From assembly GCA_015486505.1 (NCBI GenBank), contig WFRP01000206.1, forward strand, positions 1-24,628: a stretch of 24,628 nucleotides of DNA, read 5' to 3'. The translations under genes were made by a program, and so were the position numbers. How positions within the stretch are numbered: position 1 is the stretch's first letter; each line of letters starts with the position of its first letter. The DNA is from Pseudomonadota bacterium (GTDB lineage: Bacteria > Desulfobacterota > Anaeroferrophillalia > Anaeroferrophillales > Tharpellaceae). Below the pieces are notes generated by a model. That model was not told the origin of the DNA, ran no database searches, and was given only the letters and a program-made list of their open reading frames with translations. Positions 14,544-22,274 of the stretch are shown here, piece after piece.

Positions 14544-16166
14544 CTACAGACTGACAACCTTGGCTTCAAGCAGGCCGTCAACCTGAAGCAGGGCATCGAG
14601 AACTTCCCGGGTGATTTTATTATCAACCGAGACAAAGGAGACCGCTTTACCGCCTTTGATCCGGGAGAGGTTAAAACCGGCGATATTAATTCCGTAGTTG
14701 CCCAGGACGGTGCCGACCCCGCCGACAATGCCCGGTTTGTCGATATTCTTGAAGTAGAGATAGGTTCCGGCGGAAACCATCTCCAGACGGAATTGATCAA
14801 GCATCAAAATCCGCCCCTGGTCATCACCGAAGACGGTGCCGGCAACCGTCATCTCTTCGACATCGGTTTTAACCTTGACGACGAAAAGATCGTTCATATT
14901 GGCAAAACTGCTGTTTTTCGATTCATAGACCGCCAGATTCCGCTCCCGGGCCAGATAGGGGGCATTGATAAACGAGACCGTCTCGGGAACACTGTGCTCC
15001 ATAAACCCTTTCAGGGCGGCGCTGGTGAAGGGCTGAAAATTGAAGGGTGAATCGAAAACCCGCTCACCGAAATCCTCGATAAATTTACTTCCGACCATAA
15101 TCATCTCAATCTGCTCGGCCCGGCCGTTAACCACCTGGGCCGTCAGACGGCCCATCGCCTCAGCCAGATCAAAATAATACCGCATCTCGCCCGGCAGCTG
15201 GGCCCGCATATAGGGAATATTAACCGCATTTTCATAAGAACGGTCATTCAAGGCATTAACCACCTGCTCGGCGATAATAACCGCGACCCCTTTCTGGCCT
15301 TCGGCGGTATTCGCGCCTAAATGCGGGGTGACAAAAACATTATCAAGTTCTAAAAGAGGGTGGTCTCCCAGAGGCTCACGGCTGAAGACATCGACGCCGG
15401 CGGCGAAAACCTTACCGCTTTTAACCGCTGTATAAAGATCATCTTCATTAATAATCCCGCCCCGAGCACAATTGACTAAAACCACGCCGTCCTTCATTTT
15501 GGCAATCTCGGCCGCGGTTACCAGATTGACGGTTTCCTCGGTTAAAGGCGTGTGCAACGTAATAACATCACCGGCAACCAGCAATTCGTCCAGAGTCTCA
15601 CACAAGGTTACGCCGTGGGCTTCGGCTTTGGCTTTCTTAACGTAAGGGTCGTAAGCGACAACCCGCATCCCGAAACTTTTGGCCCGCACCGCGACATTGC
15701 CGCCGATGCGGCCGAGGCCGACAATCCCTAAAGTCTTGCCGTAGAGCTGAATCCCCATATATTTTTTCCGGTTCCACTCCTTATTTTTCAACGAGATATT
15801 AGCCGCCGGAATCTTGCGGCAGGCCGCCAGCATCATTCCGATTGTCAACTCGGTTGCGGCGATCGTGTTCCCGGTCGGGGCATTCATAACGATAATCCCC
15901 CTGATACTGGCAGCTTCAATATCAACATTATCAAGGCCGACCCCGGCCCGGCCGATAATTTTCAATCTGCCGGGGTTTTCGATCAGATCGGCAGTCACCG
16001 TGGTACCGCTGCGGGTAATGATAGCATCGTAGTCACCGATAATCTTTTTCAGGTCAACGCTGTCGATGCCGACCTTGATATCGACCGTTATTGAAGCATC
16101 GGCTTTGAGAATGTCAACCCCTTCCTGAGCTATATTATCAGTAACCAGAACCTTAAAACGCGCCAT
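14544..16166 (-). CDS. serA: D-3-phosphoglycerate dehydrogenase, long ACT-domain type
   Basis: First step of serine synthesis: NAD-dependent oxidation of 3-phosphoglycerate. The 540-residue protein has the long (type 1) layout. Seen: GRAGVGLDNVD (72-82), NAD-binding GLGRIGG (150-156) with acidic D173 at the end of the next strand (AYDPY), catalytic R235 (NCARGGIIN), E264 (FSREP) and H282 (PHLGANT). The intervening ASB-like domain spans ~320-450 and a C-terminal ACT domain ~468-540 (IDKPGIVGGVGTVLGNYGIN), normally the serine-feedback site. ATG 16166 has GAGGAG (16174-16179) seven bases upstream and begins the standard MARFKVLVTDN; the ATG six codons upstream is rejected. It is apparently monocistronic between a (+) kinase and the (+) liv operon. 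Confidence 0.96.
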   Translation of the reverse strand: MARFKVLVTDNIAQEGVDILKADASITVDIKVGIDSVDLKKIIGDYDAIITRSGTTVTADLIENPGRLKIIGRAGVGLDNVDIEAASIRGIIVMNAPTGNTIAATELTIGMMLAACRKIPAANISLKNKEWNRKKYMGIQLYGKTLGIVGLGRIGGNVAVRAKSFGMRVVAYDPYVKKAKAEAHGVTLCETLDELLVAGDVITLHTPLTEETVNLVTAAEIAKMKDGVVLVNCARGGIINEDDLYTAVKSGKVFAAGVDVFSREPLGDHPLLELDNVFVTPHLGANTAEGQKGVAVIIAEQVVNALNDRSYENAVNIPYMRAQLPGEMRYYFDLAEAMGRLTAQVVNGRAEQIEMIMVGSKFIEDFGERVFDSPFNFQPFTSAALKGFMEHSVPETVSFINAPYLARERNLAVYESKNSSFANMNDLFVVKVKTDVEEMTVAGTVFGDDQGRILMLDQFRLEMVSAGTYLYFKNIDKPGIVGGVGTVLGNYGINIAGFNLSRIKGGKAVSFVSVDNKITREVLDALLQVDGLLEAKVVSL

Positions 16167-16173
16167 AGAAAAA

Positions 16174-16179
16174 CTCCTC
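16174..16179 (-). promoter_or_regulatory. Shine-Dalgarno GAGGAG of serA
   Basis: Seven bases before ATG 16166 on the minus strand. It lies downstream of the alternative ATG at 16184 and so excludes that start. Confidence 0.7.
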
Positions 16180-16207
16180 ATCAACGAAAAAACAAGATTG
16201 TCTGAAA

Positions 16208-16255
16208 GTAACTATTCAACCAACTCCGGGAAATAAAATTTAGCTGAATAGTTAC
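16208..16255. repeat. Inverted pair of the GTAACTATTCA repeat (hairpin)
   Basis: GTAACTATTCA (16208-16218) and TGAATAGTTAC (16245-16255) form a perfect 11-bp inverted repeat around 26 A/T-rich bases. Single copies of the same sequence occur at 992 and 10144. It sits in the serA/liv divergent gap. It may be a small non-autonomous mobile-element relic or a protein-binding site; the sequence does not decide. Confidence 0.6.
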
Positions 16256-16371
16256 GTCCGCATCAGCTCTTTTCGCAACTAGCAGACCGTGAAAAAAAGG
16301 GCAAGTTTTTTGCGAAGGATACCGGGCCTTGCAGCTATAAATCAACCTGAAATTCAACGAAGATTAAAAAC

Positions 16372-16400
16372 TTGACGATAAAGCCTCAACCTGCTAAACG
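16372..16400 (+). promoter_or_regulatory. Candidate promoter of the liv operon
   Basis: TTGACG (16372-16377), 17 bases, TAAACG (16395-16400). Good -35, poor -10. It leaves a leader of about 40 bases before the AGGAGGAG ribosome site. Confidence 0.35.
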
Positions 16401-16447
16401 GGGGACCTCATTTACACAACCATTAACAACTTTAGGAGGAGATTGTC

Positions 16448-17623
16448 ATGAAGAAAGTTGCAACCCTTATCCTGGCATTGTTGGTTACCTGTATGACGTT
16501 CGGCAGCAGTTTCGCCGCGGACACCATCAAGATCGGCTTCAACATTCCCTTAACCGGTGAGATTCCCAAGGTTGGTGAATCCTCAAAGTTTGCCGCGGAA
16601 ATGCTCAAAGCCGACATCAACGGCCAGGGCGGCTTAAAGGTCGGTGACAAAAAATACAAACTTGTTTTCATCTACGAAGACAATGAATCCAAAGCTGAAT
16701 CCGCGGTCGCCGTTGCCCAGAAATTAATCGACCGTGACAAGGTTCTGGCAATGATCGGCCCGAACTCCAGTAAACAGGCGGTTCCGGCCGGTGAGATTGC
16801 CGACATCAATCATACCGTTATGGTTTCACCTTGGTCCACCAATCCCGATACGACTCTGGATCGCCCTTACGTTTTCCGCGCCGCCTTCCTCGACCCTTTC
16901 CAGGGCCCGGTTGCCGTCAATTTCGCCATGAAACAGTTCAAAGCCAAAAAAGCGGCGGTACTCTACTCCCTGGCGAACGACTACAGCAAAGGCCTGGCGG
17001 AAATCTTCAAAGCTGATTTTGAGAAAAAAAATGGGAAAGGCTCCGTAGTCGCTTTTGAAAGCTACGGCGACAAAGACCAGGATTTCAGCGCGCAGCTGAC
17101 TAAAATTATTGCCGCCAAGCCTGATTTCATCTTCCTGCCCAACAACTATAACGAGGTTGCCCTGACGGTTAAACAGGCCCATGATCTGGGCTGGAAAGGC
17201 CCGTTTATGGGTTCCGATGCCTGGGGCTCGGCCGAATTAATGAATCTCTGCGGCGACGACTGTATCGGCCAGTTTTTCTCAACCCACTACGCTGCGGCCG
17301 GGGCCACAGGCGCGACCAAAGAATTTATTGACCGCTACAATAAAAAATACGGCTATATTCCGGATGATGTTGCCGCTTTGACCTGGGATGCGACCCGGCT
17401 CGTCCTCCAGGCGATTCAGGAAGGCGGCAAACTGACCGGCAATCTGCGTAAAGACCGTGAAAATCTGCGTAAATCGATGGCCAATATCAAAAGCTTTGCC
17501 GGCATCACCGGTAATATGACTTTTGACGAACAGGGCGACCCGATTAAATGCGCCGTGGTAGTTCGCATTAATGACAAGGGAGAATTTGTTTTCACCGAGT
17601 CCGTCTGCCCGGATAACAATTAA
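16448..17623 (+). CDS. livJ: Branched-chain amino-acid ABC transporter, periplasmic binding protein
   Basis: Periplasmic ligand-binding protein of the LivJ/LivK family (periplasmic binding fold type I) feeding the LivHMGF permease encoded next. Of 391 residues, 1-23 form a Sec signal peptide (MKKVATLILALLVTC..., cleavage near SFA/AD). The mature start IKIGFNIPLTGEIPKVGES and MIGPNSSKQAVPAGEIA are typical of the family. A strong AGGAGGAG (16434-16441) lies six bases before the ATG. Cys15 in LVTC is a poor lipobox because Thr precedes it, so a lipoprotein is unlikely. Actual ligand (Leu/Ile/Val, other amino acids, amides or aromatic acids) cannot be told; the annotation is by family and by operon context. 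Confidence 0.92.
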   Translation: MKKVATLILALLVTCMTFGSSFAADTIKIGFNIPLTGEIPKVGESSKFAAEMLKADINGQGGLKVGDKKYKLVFIYEDNESKAESAVAVAQKLIDRDKVLAMIGPNSSKQAVPAGEIADINHTVMVSPWSTNPDTTLDRPYVFRAAFLDPFQGPVAVNFAMKQFKAKKAAVLYSLANDYSKGLAEIFKADFEKKNGKGSVVAFESYGDKDQDFSAQLTKIIAAKPDFIFLPNNYNEVALTVKQAHDLGWKGPFMGSDAWGSAELMNLCGDDCIGQFFSTHYAAAGATGATKEFIDRYNKKYGYIPDDVAALTWDATRLVLQAIQEGGKLTGNLRKDRENLRKSMANIKSFAGITGNMTFDEQGDPIKCAVVVRINDKGEFVFTESVCPDNN

Positions 17624-17645
17624 ACCCATTGAACTTAACGACATC

Positions 17646-18569
17646 GTGCTTGAAACTTTTTTGCAAAATCTGCTTAACGCCCTGCAGTGGGGCAGTTTTT
17701 ACTCCCTGATTGCGCTGGGCTACACTCTGGTCTACGGTGTCTTACGCCTGATCAATTTTGCCCACGGCGATATCGTTATGGTCGGGGCCTACATTGCTTT
17801 TTACATCTCCGCCGCCCTGCTCGGTAAGTACGGGATGCCCCAGGTCTTGCCGGGCTGGGCGGTTCTGGCTTTAACCATTCCTTTGACCATGGTGCTGACC
17901 TCGCTGGTCGGGGTCACGATTGAGCGGGTTGCCTACCGCCCCCTACGCCGTAAAGGGGCCCACCGCCTCTATGTTGTCATCACCGCCCTGATGACCGGCC
18001 TGATTCTCGAAAACGGCAATTTGCTGCTCCTGGGCGCGAGCCGGAAAAAATTTCCGGAACTGATCGACAAAGTCATCTATAAAGTCGGGGCCATCTACGT
18101 TACCAACCTTAAAGTCGGGGTTATTTTAACCTCTGTTTTAAGTTTTATCGTCCTCCATTTCATTATTACCAAAACCAAGGTCGGCATGGCCATGCGGGCG
18201 ATATCCTACGATAAGTTTGCGATTCCGCTGATGGGCATCCCGGTTGATACGGTTATCGTTTTCACTTTTGTTCTGGGCTCGGCGATGGCCGGCCTGGCGG
18301 GAATCCTGTTTGCCCTCTCCTATCCGATCCTCGATCCCTATATGGGTATGTCGATCGGCTGGAAAGCCTTTATCGCGGCAGTCGTCGGCGGTATCGGCGA
18401 TATCCGCGGCGCTTTTGTCGGCGGTTTCATCCTCGGCATTATCGAAATCTCGGTGGTTGCGGTTTTCCCGTCATCATACCGGGATCTTATCGCCTTTTCG
18501 ATACTTTTACTGATTCTGACCATCAAACCGACCGGGCTCTTCGGCGTCCCGCATACGACTAAAATTTAA
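17646..18569 (+). CDS. livH: Branched-chain amino-acid ABC transporter permease LivH
   Basis: Inner-membrane permease subunit, 307 residues from GTG 17646, with many hydrophobic spans. Family landmarks: FLQNLLNALQWGSFYSLIAL at the N-terminus, LGYTLVYGVLRLINFAHGD (conserved in LivH), GVTIERVAYRPLRR, MAMRAISYD, and the C-terminal AAVVGGIGDIRGAFVGGF loop contacting the ATPase. The frame stays open back to 17571 within livJ, but the first 25 residues are polar and unlike LivH; GTG gives the usual VLETFLQNLLN start, though no Shine-Dalgarno is clear. It lies 22 bases after livJ and its stop shares one base with the livM ATG (TAATG). Confidence 0.9.
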   Translation: MLETFLQNLLNALQWGSFYSLIALGYTLVYGVLRLINFAHGDIVMVGAYIAFYISAALLGKYGMPQVLPGWAVLALTIPLTMVLTSLVGVTIERVAYRPLRRKGAHRLYVVITALMTGLILENGNLLLLGASRKKFPELIDKVIYKVGAIYVTNLKVGVILTSVLSFIVLHFIITKTKVGMAMRAISYDKFAIPLMGIPVDTVIVFTFVLGSAMAGLAGILFALSYPILDPYMGMSIGWKAFIAAVVGGIGDIRGAFVGGFILGIIEISVVAVFPSSYRDLIAFSILLLILTIKPTGLFGVPHTTKI

Positions 18570-19582
18570 TGAAACGTCTAAGCGTCCCAATCCTGCTGGT
18601 TATCCTTTTCTCAATCCTGATGGGATTATCCTATTTCGAGGTAATTGATCTCTATGTCCAGACAGTTATCCTCTTTATGGGCATCAATATCATCACCTCA
18701 ACCAGCCTTAATCTGGTCAACGGCAACATGGGTGAGTTTTCCTGCGGCCATGCCGGTTTTATCGCGGTCGGGGCTTATGTCTCGTCAATCCTGTCGGTCG
18801 CGCTTTTCACCAAAAGCCGGGCCTTCGGCCCCCCGATTCTGCCGCCGGAGCTGGCCGCCTACGGCTTTCCTTTTGTCCTGATCTGCGGCGGCATCGCCTC
18901 GGCTCTGACCGGCCTCTTGATTGCCATCCCTTCATTTCGTACCCGGGATGACTATCTTGCGATCATCACGATTGCCGCCAACTATATCATCATCACCGCC
19001 ATCATTAATATCGACAAAATCGGCGGTGCCCGCGGTTTTATGGGGATGAAACGGGTCATCTTTGCGATGGAGGAGTGCGCTGAAATTCCCTGGATGGTAC
19101 TCTGGGTCTTTCTCTTTACGGTGCTGACGGTTATAATTATCCGCCGTTACATGAGTTCAACCTACGGTAAGGGGGTTGAAGCCATCCGTCAGGATGAGAT
19201 TGCCGCCGAGATTATGGGGGTCAACACCAACCGGATAAAGCTGGTCACTTTTATGATCTCATCCGGCCTCGCCGGGATTGCCGGCGGCCTCTATGCGCAT
19301 ACCGTCGGCTACGTCAACCCGAAATCATTTGATCTCTTAAAATCAACCGAAGCTCTGGTTATGGTCTATTTAGGCGGTATGGGCTCGATTACCGGCTCGG
19401 TACTCTCGGCGGTGATTTTCACACTGATGCTTGAACTTTTACGACCTTTACAGATTATCAAATGGGTCGCAATTCCGCTGCTTTTGATCATAATCATGCA
19501 GTTTCGCCCCGAAGGGATTATGGGCCACCGGGAATTGGGTGATATCTTTCCGAAACTGAAAAAGTTCTATAAGTTTAAATAG
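18569..19582 (+). CDS. livM: Branched-chain amino-acid ABC transporter permease LivM
   Basis: Second inner-membrane permease subunit, 337 residues. Seen: hydrophobic spans from residue 5 on, ITSTSLNLVNGNMGEFSCGHAGF (given in parts: TSLNLVNGNMGEFS and CGHAGFIAVGAYVS), IPSFRTRDDYLAIITIA, GKGVEAIRQDEIAAEIMGVN (the EAA-like coupling loop) and GGMGSITGSVLSA. The ATG overlaps the livH stop by one base, a sign of coupled translation. The protein is close to the usual length for LivM. Confidence 0.92.
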   Translation: MKRLSVPILLVILFSILMGLSYFEVIDLYVQTVILFMGINIITSTSLNLVNGNMGEFSCGHAGFIAVGAYVSSILSVALFTKSRAFGPPILPPELAAYGFPFVLICGGIASALTGLLIAIPSFRTRDDYLAIITIAANYIIITAIINIDKIGGARGFMGMKRVIFAMEECAEIPWMVLWVFLFTVLTVIIIRRYMSSTYGKGVEAIRQDEIAAEIMGVNTNRIKLVTFMISSGLAGIAGGLYAHTVGYVNPKSFDLLKSTEALVMVYLGGMGSITGSVLSAVIFTLMLELLRPLQIIKWVAIPLLLIIIMQFRPEGIMGHRELGDIFPKLKKFYKFK

Positions 19583-19591
19583 ATATCGCGT

Positions 19592-20359
19592 ATGCCATTA
19601 CTTGAAGTAGATAATTTAACCCAGCTTTTCAGTGGCCTTTGCGCCGTTTCCGAATTAAAGCTCAGCCTTGAAGAGCGCGAGTTGGTCGGCCTGATCGGGC
19701 CGAACGGCGCCGGGAAAACTACGGTTTTCAATATCGTCAGCGGCTTCTACCAGCCGACTCACGGGGAAATCCGCTTTCAGGGCCGTAAACTCACCGGCTT
19801 GAAACCGCATCAGGTCTCAGCCCTGGGCATTGCCCGCACCTTTCAGAATATCCGGCTCTGGAAAGAGATGTCGGTACTCGATAATATTCTGGTCGCCCAG
19901 CACTACCATTTAGGCTATGGCCTGGGCGGGCTTTTTTTGCGCACGCCCCGCTATCTGAAACGAGAAAAAGATATCCGCAACCGCGCTTTCGAACTGCTGG
20001 AAATCTTCAAGATCGACCAATTCGCCGAAGAGAAACCGACCAATCTGCCTTACGGTATGCAGCGTAAGGTCGAAATCGTCCGCGCTCTCTCGTCCGGGCC
20101 GAAATTACTGCTGCTCGACGAGCCCGCAGCCGGCCTGCAGGCCACCGATGTCAGTGAATTAATTACCCTTATTCAGTGGGTCTTCGACCAGTTTGATTTA
20201 AGTATCTGGATGATTGAACATCAGATGAAAGTGGTAATGAGTCTCTGTTCGCAGATATCGGTGATTGATTTCGGCAAACTCATCGCCTCCGGCACCCCGG
20301 AAGAGATTCAACGTAATCCTGAAGTCATCAAGGCCTATCTGGGTGATGATCAACTGTAA
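19592..20359 (+). CDS. livG: Branched-chain amino-acid ABC transporter ATPase LivG
   Basis: Cytoplasmic ATPase subunit, 255 residues. Walker A GPNGAGKT (36-43), Q-loop Q85 in ARTFQNIRLW (LivG-typical), signature LPYGMQRKVEIVRAL (152-166, the LivG variant of LSGGQ), Walker B LLLLDEP (172-178), H-loop H210 in MIEHQM. It starts nine bases after livM. Its stop codon lies inside a reiterated TGTAAG sequence (20355-20374) that separates it from livF. Confidence 0.95.
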   Translation: MPLLEVDNLTQLFSGLCAVSELKLSLEERELVGLIGPNGAGKTTVFNIVSGFYQPTHGEIRFQGRKLTGLKPHQVSALGIARTFQNIRLWKEMSVLDNILVAQHYHLGYGLGGLFLRTPRYLKREKDIRNRAFELLEIFKIDQFAEEKPTNLPYGMQRKVEIVRALSSGPKLLLLDEPAAGLQATDVSELITLIQWVFDQFDLSIWMIEHQMKVVMSLCSQISVIDFGKLIASGTPEEIQRNPEVIKAYLGDDQL

Positions 20360-20374
20360 GTTGTAAGCTGTAAG
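20355..20374 (+). repeat. Reiterated TGTAAG heptamer-like repeat between livG and livF
   Basis: TGTAAGTTGTAAGCTGTAAG: three TGTAAG units, the first supplying the livG stop TAA. The same sequence appears inverted at 24210-24246 (CTTACAGCTTACAGC...). Such runs are seen in several bacterial genomes; no function is known to me. Confidence 0.6.
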
Positions 20375-20388
20375 TAGTGAGAAAAATT

Positions 20389-21132
20389 ATGGATAGCTCT
20401 GCCGCAACTCCTTTGCTTGAAGTTCGTGATCTGGAAGTCAAATACGGCAATATCACGGCTCTGCACGGCATCAGCTTTACGGTTGCCGAAGGTGAGATTG
20501 TCACGTTGATCGGCGCAAACGGGGCCGGGAAAACAACAACTCTGCACAGCATCACCCGGCTGCCGCCGCCGGAAGCGCCCAGGGTTGCGGCCGGAGACAT
20601 TCTCATCAGCGGGAAATCGATTTTAAAAACCGCAGCCCACGACGTCGTTCGCAACCTTCATTGCGCTCTGGCCCCGGAAGGCCGGCATATCTTCGGCAAT
20701 CTGACGGTTACCGAAAACCTCAAACTGGCAACCTTCTCCCGGCCGAAAACCGATGATTTTGCTAAAGATTATGATCACGTTTTCGAACTTTTCCCCCGTC
20801 TCGCCGAACGTCGTAATCAGCGCAGCGAATCATTGAGCGGCGGCGAACAGCAGATGCTCGCAGTCGGCCGGGCCCTGATGTCGGGCTGTACTTTCCTGAT
20901 GCTCGATGAGCCCTCAATGGGCCTAGCGCCGCTGTTGATGTACGATATGTTTCGCGCCCTGAAAAAACTCAACGAAGACGGCATGACCATCCTCCTTATC
21001 GAACAAAACGCCAAACTCGCCCTCGATTTTGCCCACCGTGGCTATCTGCTTGAAACCGGCGAAATCATCCTCTCCGGCAACGCCGCTGAACTCCTGGAAC
21101 ACCCGGACATCCATAAAGCCTACCTCGGCTGA
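20389..21132 (+). CDS. livF: Branched-chain amino-acid ABC transporter ATPase LivF
   Basis: Second ATPase subunit, 247 residues from ATG 20389. Walker A GANGAGKT (42-49), APEGRHIFGNLTVTENL (95-111, LivF-typical), signature LSGGEQQML (149-157), Walker B LMLDEPSMGLAP (170-181), and LIEQNA (203-208), where Gln replaces the switch His as in other LivF proteins. An in-frame GTG at 20377 would add four residues; the ATG is preferred, with GTGAGA (20377-20382) as a weak ribosome site. It is the last gene of the liv operon. Confidence 0.94.
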   Translation: MDSSAATPLLEVRDLEVKYGNITALHGISFTVAEGEIVTLIGANGAGKTTTLHSITRLPPPEAPRVAAGDILISGKSILKTAAHDVVRNLHCALAPEGRHIFGNLTVTENLKLATFSRPKTDDFAKDYDHVFELFPRLAERRNQRSESLSGGEQQMLAVGRALMSGCTFLMLDEPSMGLAPLLMYDMFRALKKLNEDGMTILLIEQNAKLALDFAHRGYLLETGEIILSGNAAELLEHPDIHKAYLG

Positions 21133-21285
21133 AAATTAAGCGCTATTTACCGGAAAAAGTGGTCGCACATCGACTATTTAACCAATCTGGTAGCCGGAAA
21201 AGCGGCATCCCGATGGGATCACTCTATCCAGCGACGCATCACCAGGGCTCGCTTTCCCCTCTTAAGACCCTTGAACAATTTAGTT

Positions 21286-21364
21286 GAATTAATCGGGAAT
21301 TAAGGAATTAATCGAGGAATTAATCGGCAAATTAATCGGCAAAATAATCGGCAAATTAATCGGG
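21286..21364 (+). repeat. Tandem 12-13 bp repeat, consensus AATTAATCGGCA
   Basis: About six imperfect copies: GAATTAATCGGG, GGAATTAATCGA, GGAATTAATCGGC, AAATTAATCGGC, AAAATAATCGGC, AAATTAATCGGGG. The last runs directly into the GGGGTC hairpin. Short unit length suggests slippage or relics of a repeated insertion. Confidence 0.75.
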
Positions 21365-21380
21365 GTCAGACCCCGTTTTT
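21361..21380 (+). terminator. Terminator-like hairpin CGGGGTCAGACCCCG + T5
   Basis: CGGGGTC (21361-21367), A, GACCCCG (21369-21375), then TTTTT. Realistic pairing is GGGG/CCCC with loop TCAGA. It could end the liv operon transcript. The GGGGTCAGACCCC sequence also resembles REP-type elements, so the terminator role may be incidental. Confidence 0.5.
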
Positions 21381-21381
21381 G

Positions 21382-21752
21382 CAGGGGCACTTCCGATGGT
21401 CGCAAATAAGTACTTTTATCAGAACATTTTCTTGTTTTTACAGTTGAAAAAAGCTGTCGAAAAAAACAAGAAAATAACCTGTAAGGTTACTAATGCGGGA
21501 ACAAATCCCGCAACCCAAACAGGGCCTTTTCGGCCCGCACCCAGGGGCACTTCCGATGGTCGCAAATAAGTACTCTTATCAGAACATTTTCTGATTATTA
21601 AATCTTGTTTTTTGGTGCAGAAAATGACCTGTAAGGTACTAATGCGGGAACAGCTCCCGCAACCCAAACGGAGCCTTGCGGCCCGCAAATAAGTACTCTT
21701 ATCAGAACATTTTCTTGTTTTTTCAAACCGAAAATAACCTGTAAGGTACTAA
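21382..21752 (-). repeat. Modular hairpin repeat, array C (three spacer units)
   Basis: The largest copy. Read on the + strand, three arm pairs (AGTACTCTTATCAG..TTTTC and GAAAATAACCTGTAAGG) enclose three different spacers: 21432-21469 (38 bases, two-tier hairpin), 21592-21619 (28 bases, identical to 4275-4302) and 21715-21729 (15 bases, identical on the other strand to 24020-24034). Between them are blocks with GCGGGA..TCCCGC and GGCC..GGCCC hairpins, the first also with the CCCAGGGGCACTTCCGATGG module. The array ends in CTAA (21749-21752), which provides the stop codon of brnA. Confidence 0.9.
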
Positions 21753-22021
21753 GAGAGTTTGCGATAGGTACGTCTGTCTGCAAGCGTCAGGTTGGCGGCT
21801 TCATCTTTAAGCCTATCAGCTAACCATACTTTGATTATAGATTGGCGAGTCACTCCAACCCTTCTTGCGGCTTTGTCTAAAGAGTCAATAATCCAAACCG
21901 GAAAATCCACATTAACCCTTTTTTGAGTTTGGTTAGAGCGTTTTAGAGTTGATAAATCCAGATCTTCAATAATATCAACCTTGTTATCATCAAATTTTTT
22001 ATCAAAATCTTTAGCTTTCAT
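21749..22021 (-). CDS. brnA: BrnA-type ribbon-helix-helix (CopG-like) antitoxin
   Basis: A 90-residue antitoxin that should neutralise BrnT and repress the pair's promoter. The N-terminus (MKAKDFDKKFDDNKVDIIED) and the ribbon-helix-helix region (VNVDFPVWIIDSLDKAARR, then GVTRQSIIKVWLADRL) match CopG-like antitoxins found beside BrnT. It overlaps the toxin gene by 11 bases, and GGAGG (complement of 22031-22035) sits nine bases before its ATG. The TAG stop (complement of 21749-21751) is the first triplet of repeat array C, so the natural C-terminus may have been changed by the repeat; the length is still normal for the family. Confidence 0.85.
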   Translation of the reverse strand: MKAKDFDKKFDDNKVDIIEDLDLSTLKRSNQTQKRVNVDFPVWIIDSLDKAARRVGVTRQSIIKVWLADRLKDEAANLTLADRRTYRKLS

Positions 22022-22274
22022 AAAGGGCTACCTCCGTTTTACGAGAACGTCTTACCGAGATAATTCTAATATTTTCACCACGATAAGTTATTACTGATGA
22101 CCAATGATTTTTGTTGATACGACCAATTATCAAGAAGCGAGGTTCTTGGTCTGATTTAGCTCGAACCTCGACAATATCAGGGTCTTGCCAAAGAGCCTGG
22201 GCTTCAACAAAATCAATACCATGCTTATCAAAATTAGACATACTCTTGTGTTGGTCAAACTCAAAACTGTACAT
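22011..22274 (-). CDS. brnT: BrnT-family toxin (predicted ribonuclease)
   Basis: An 87-residue toxin of the type II BrnT family, RelE-like RNases. Family pattern seen along the whole length: FEFDQHKSMSNFDKHGIDF (4-22), ALWQDPDIVE, RFLIIGRI, and the C-terminal IRIISVRRSRKTE (69-81) with the basic residues of the presumed active site. The toxin gene comes first, as usual for brnTA. The pair sits between repeat array C and a gene-free strip, an accessory setting. Confidence 0.88.
   Translation of the reverse strand: MYSFEFDQHKSMSNFDKHGIDFVEAQALWQDPDIVEVRAKSDQEPRFLIIGRINKNHWSSVITYRGENIRIISVRRSRKTEVALYES

Larger units (their letters stand above)
21133..21748. other. Gene-free convergent region rich in repeats
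   Basis: Between livF (+) and brnA (-). 21133-21285 has no feature I can name apart from the small palindrome ATCCCGATGGGAT near 21210. Then come the tandem 12-mers, a terminator-like hairpin and repeat array C. ORFs found here are translations of the repeat. Confidence 0.7.

Noticed and set aside
14529..15050. 173-residue forward ORF opposite serA
   Set aside because: Shadow of the serA ACT-domain region.
17571..17645. Longer LivH starting inside livJ
   Set aside because: The 25 extra residues are polar and not LivH-like; GTG 17646 gives the usual start.
21382..21752. CRISPR array
   Set aside because: Repeats are 65-110 bases with several hairpins, spacers are few, reused between loci and of unequal length, and there are no cas genes.
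21419..21783. Two overlapping minus-strand ORFs (89 and 61 residues)
   Set aside because: Both are translations of repeat array C.
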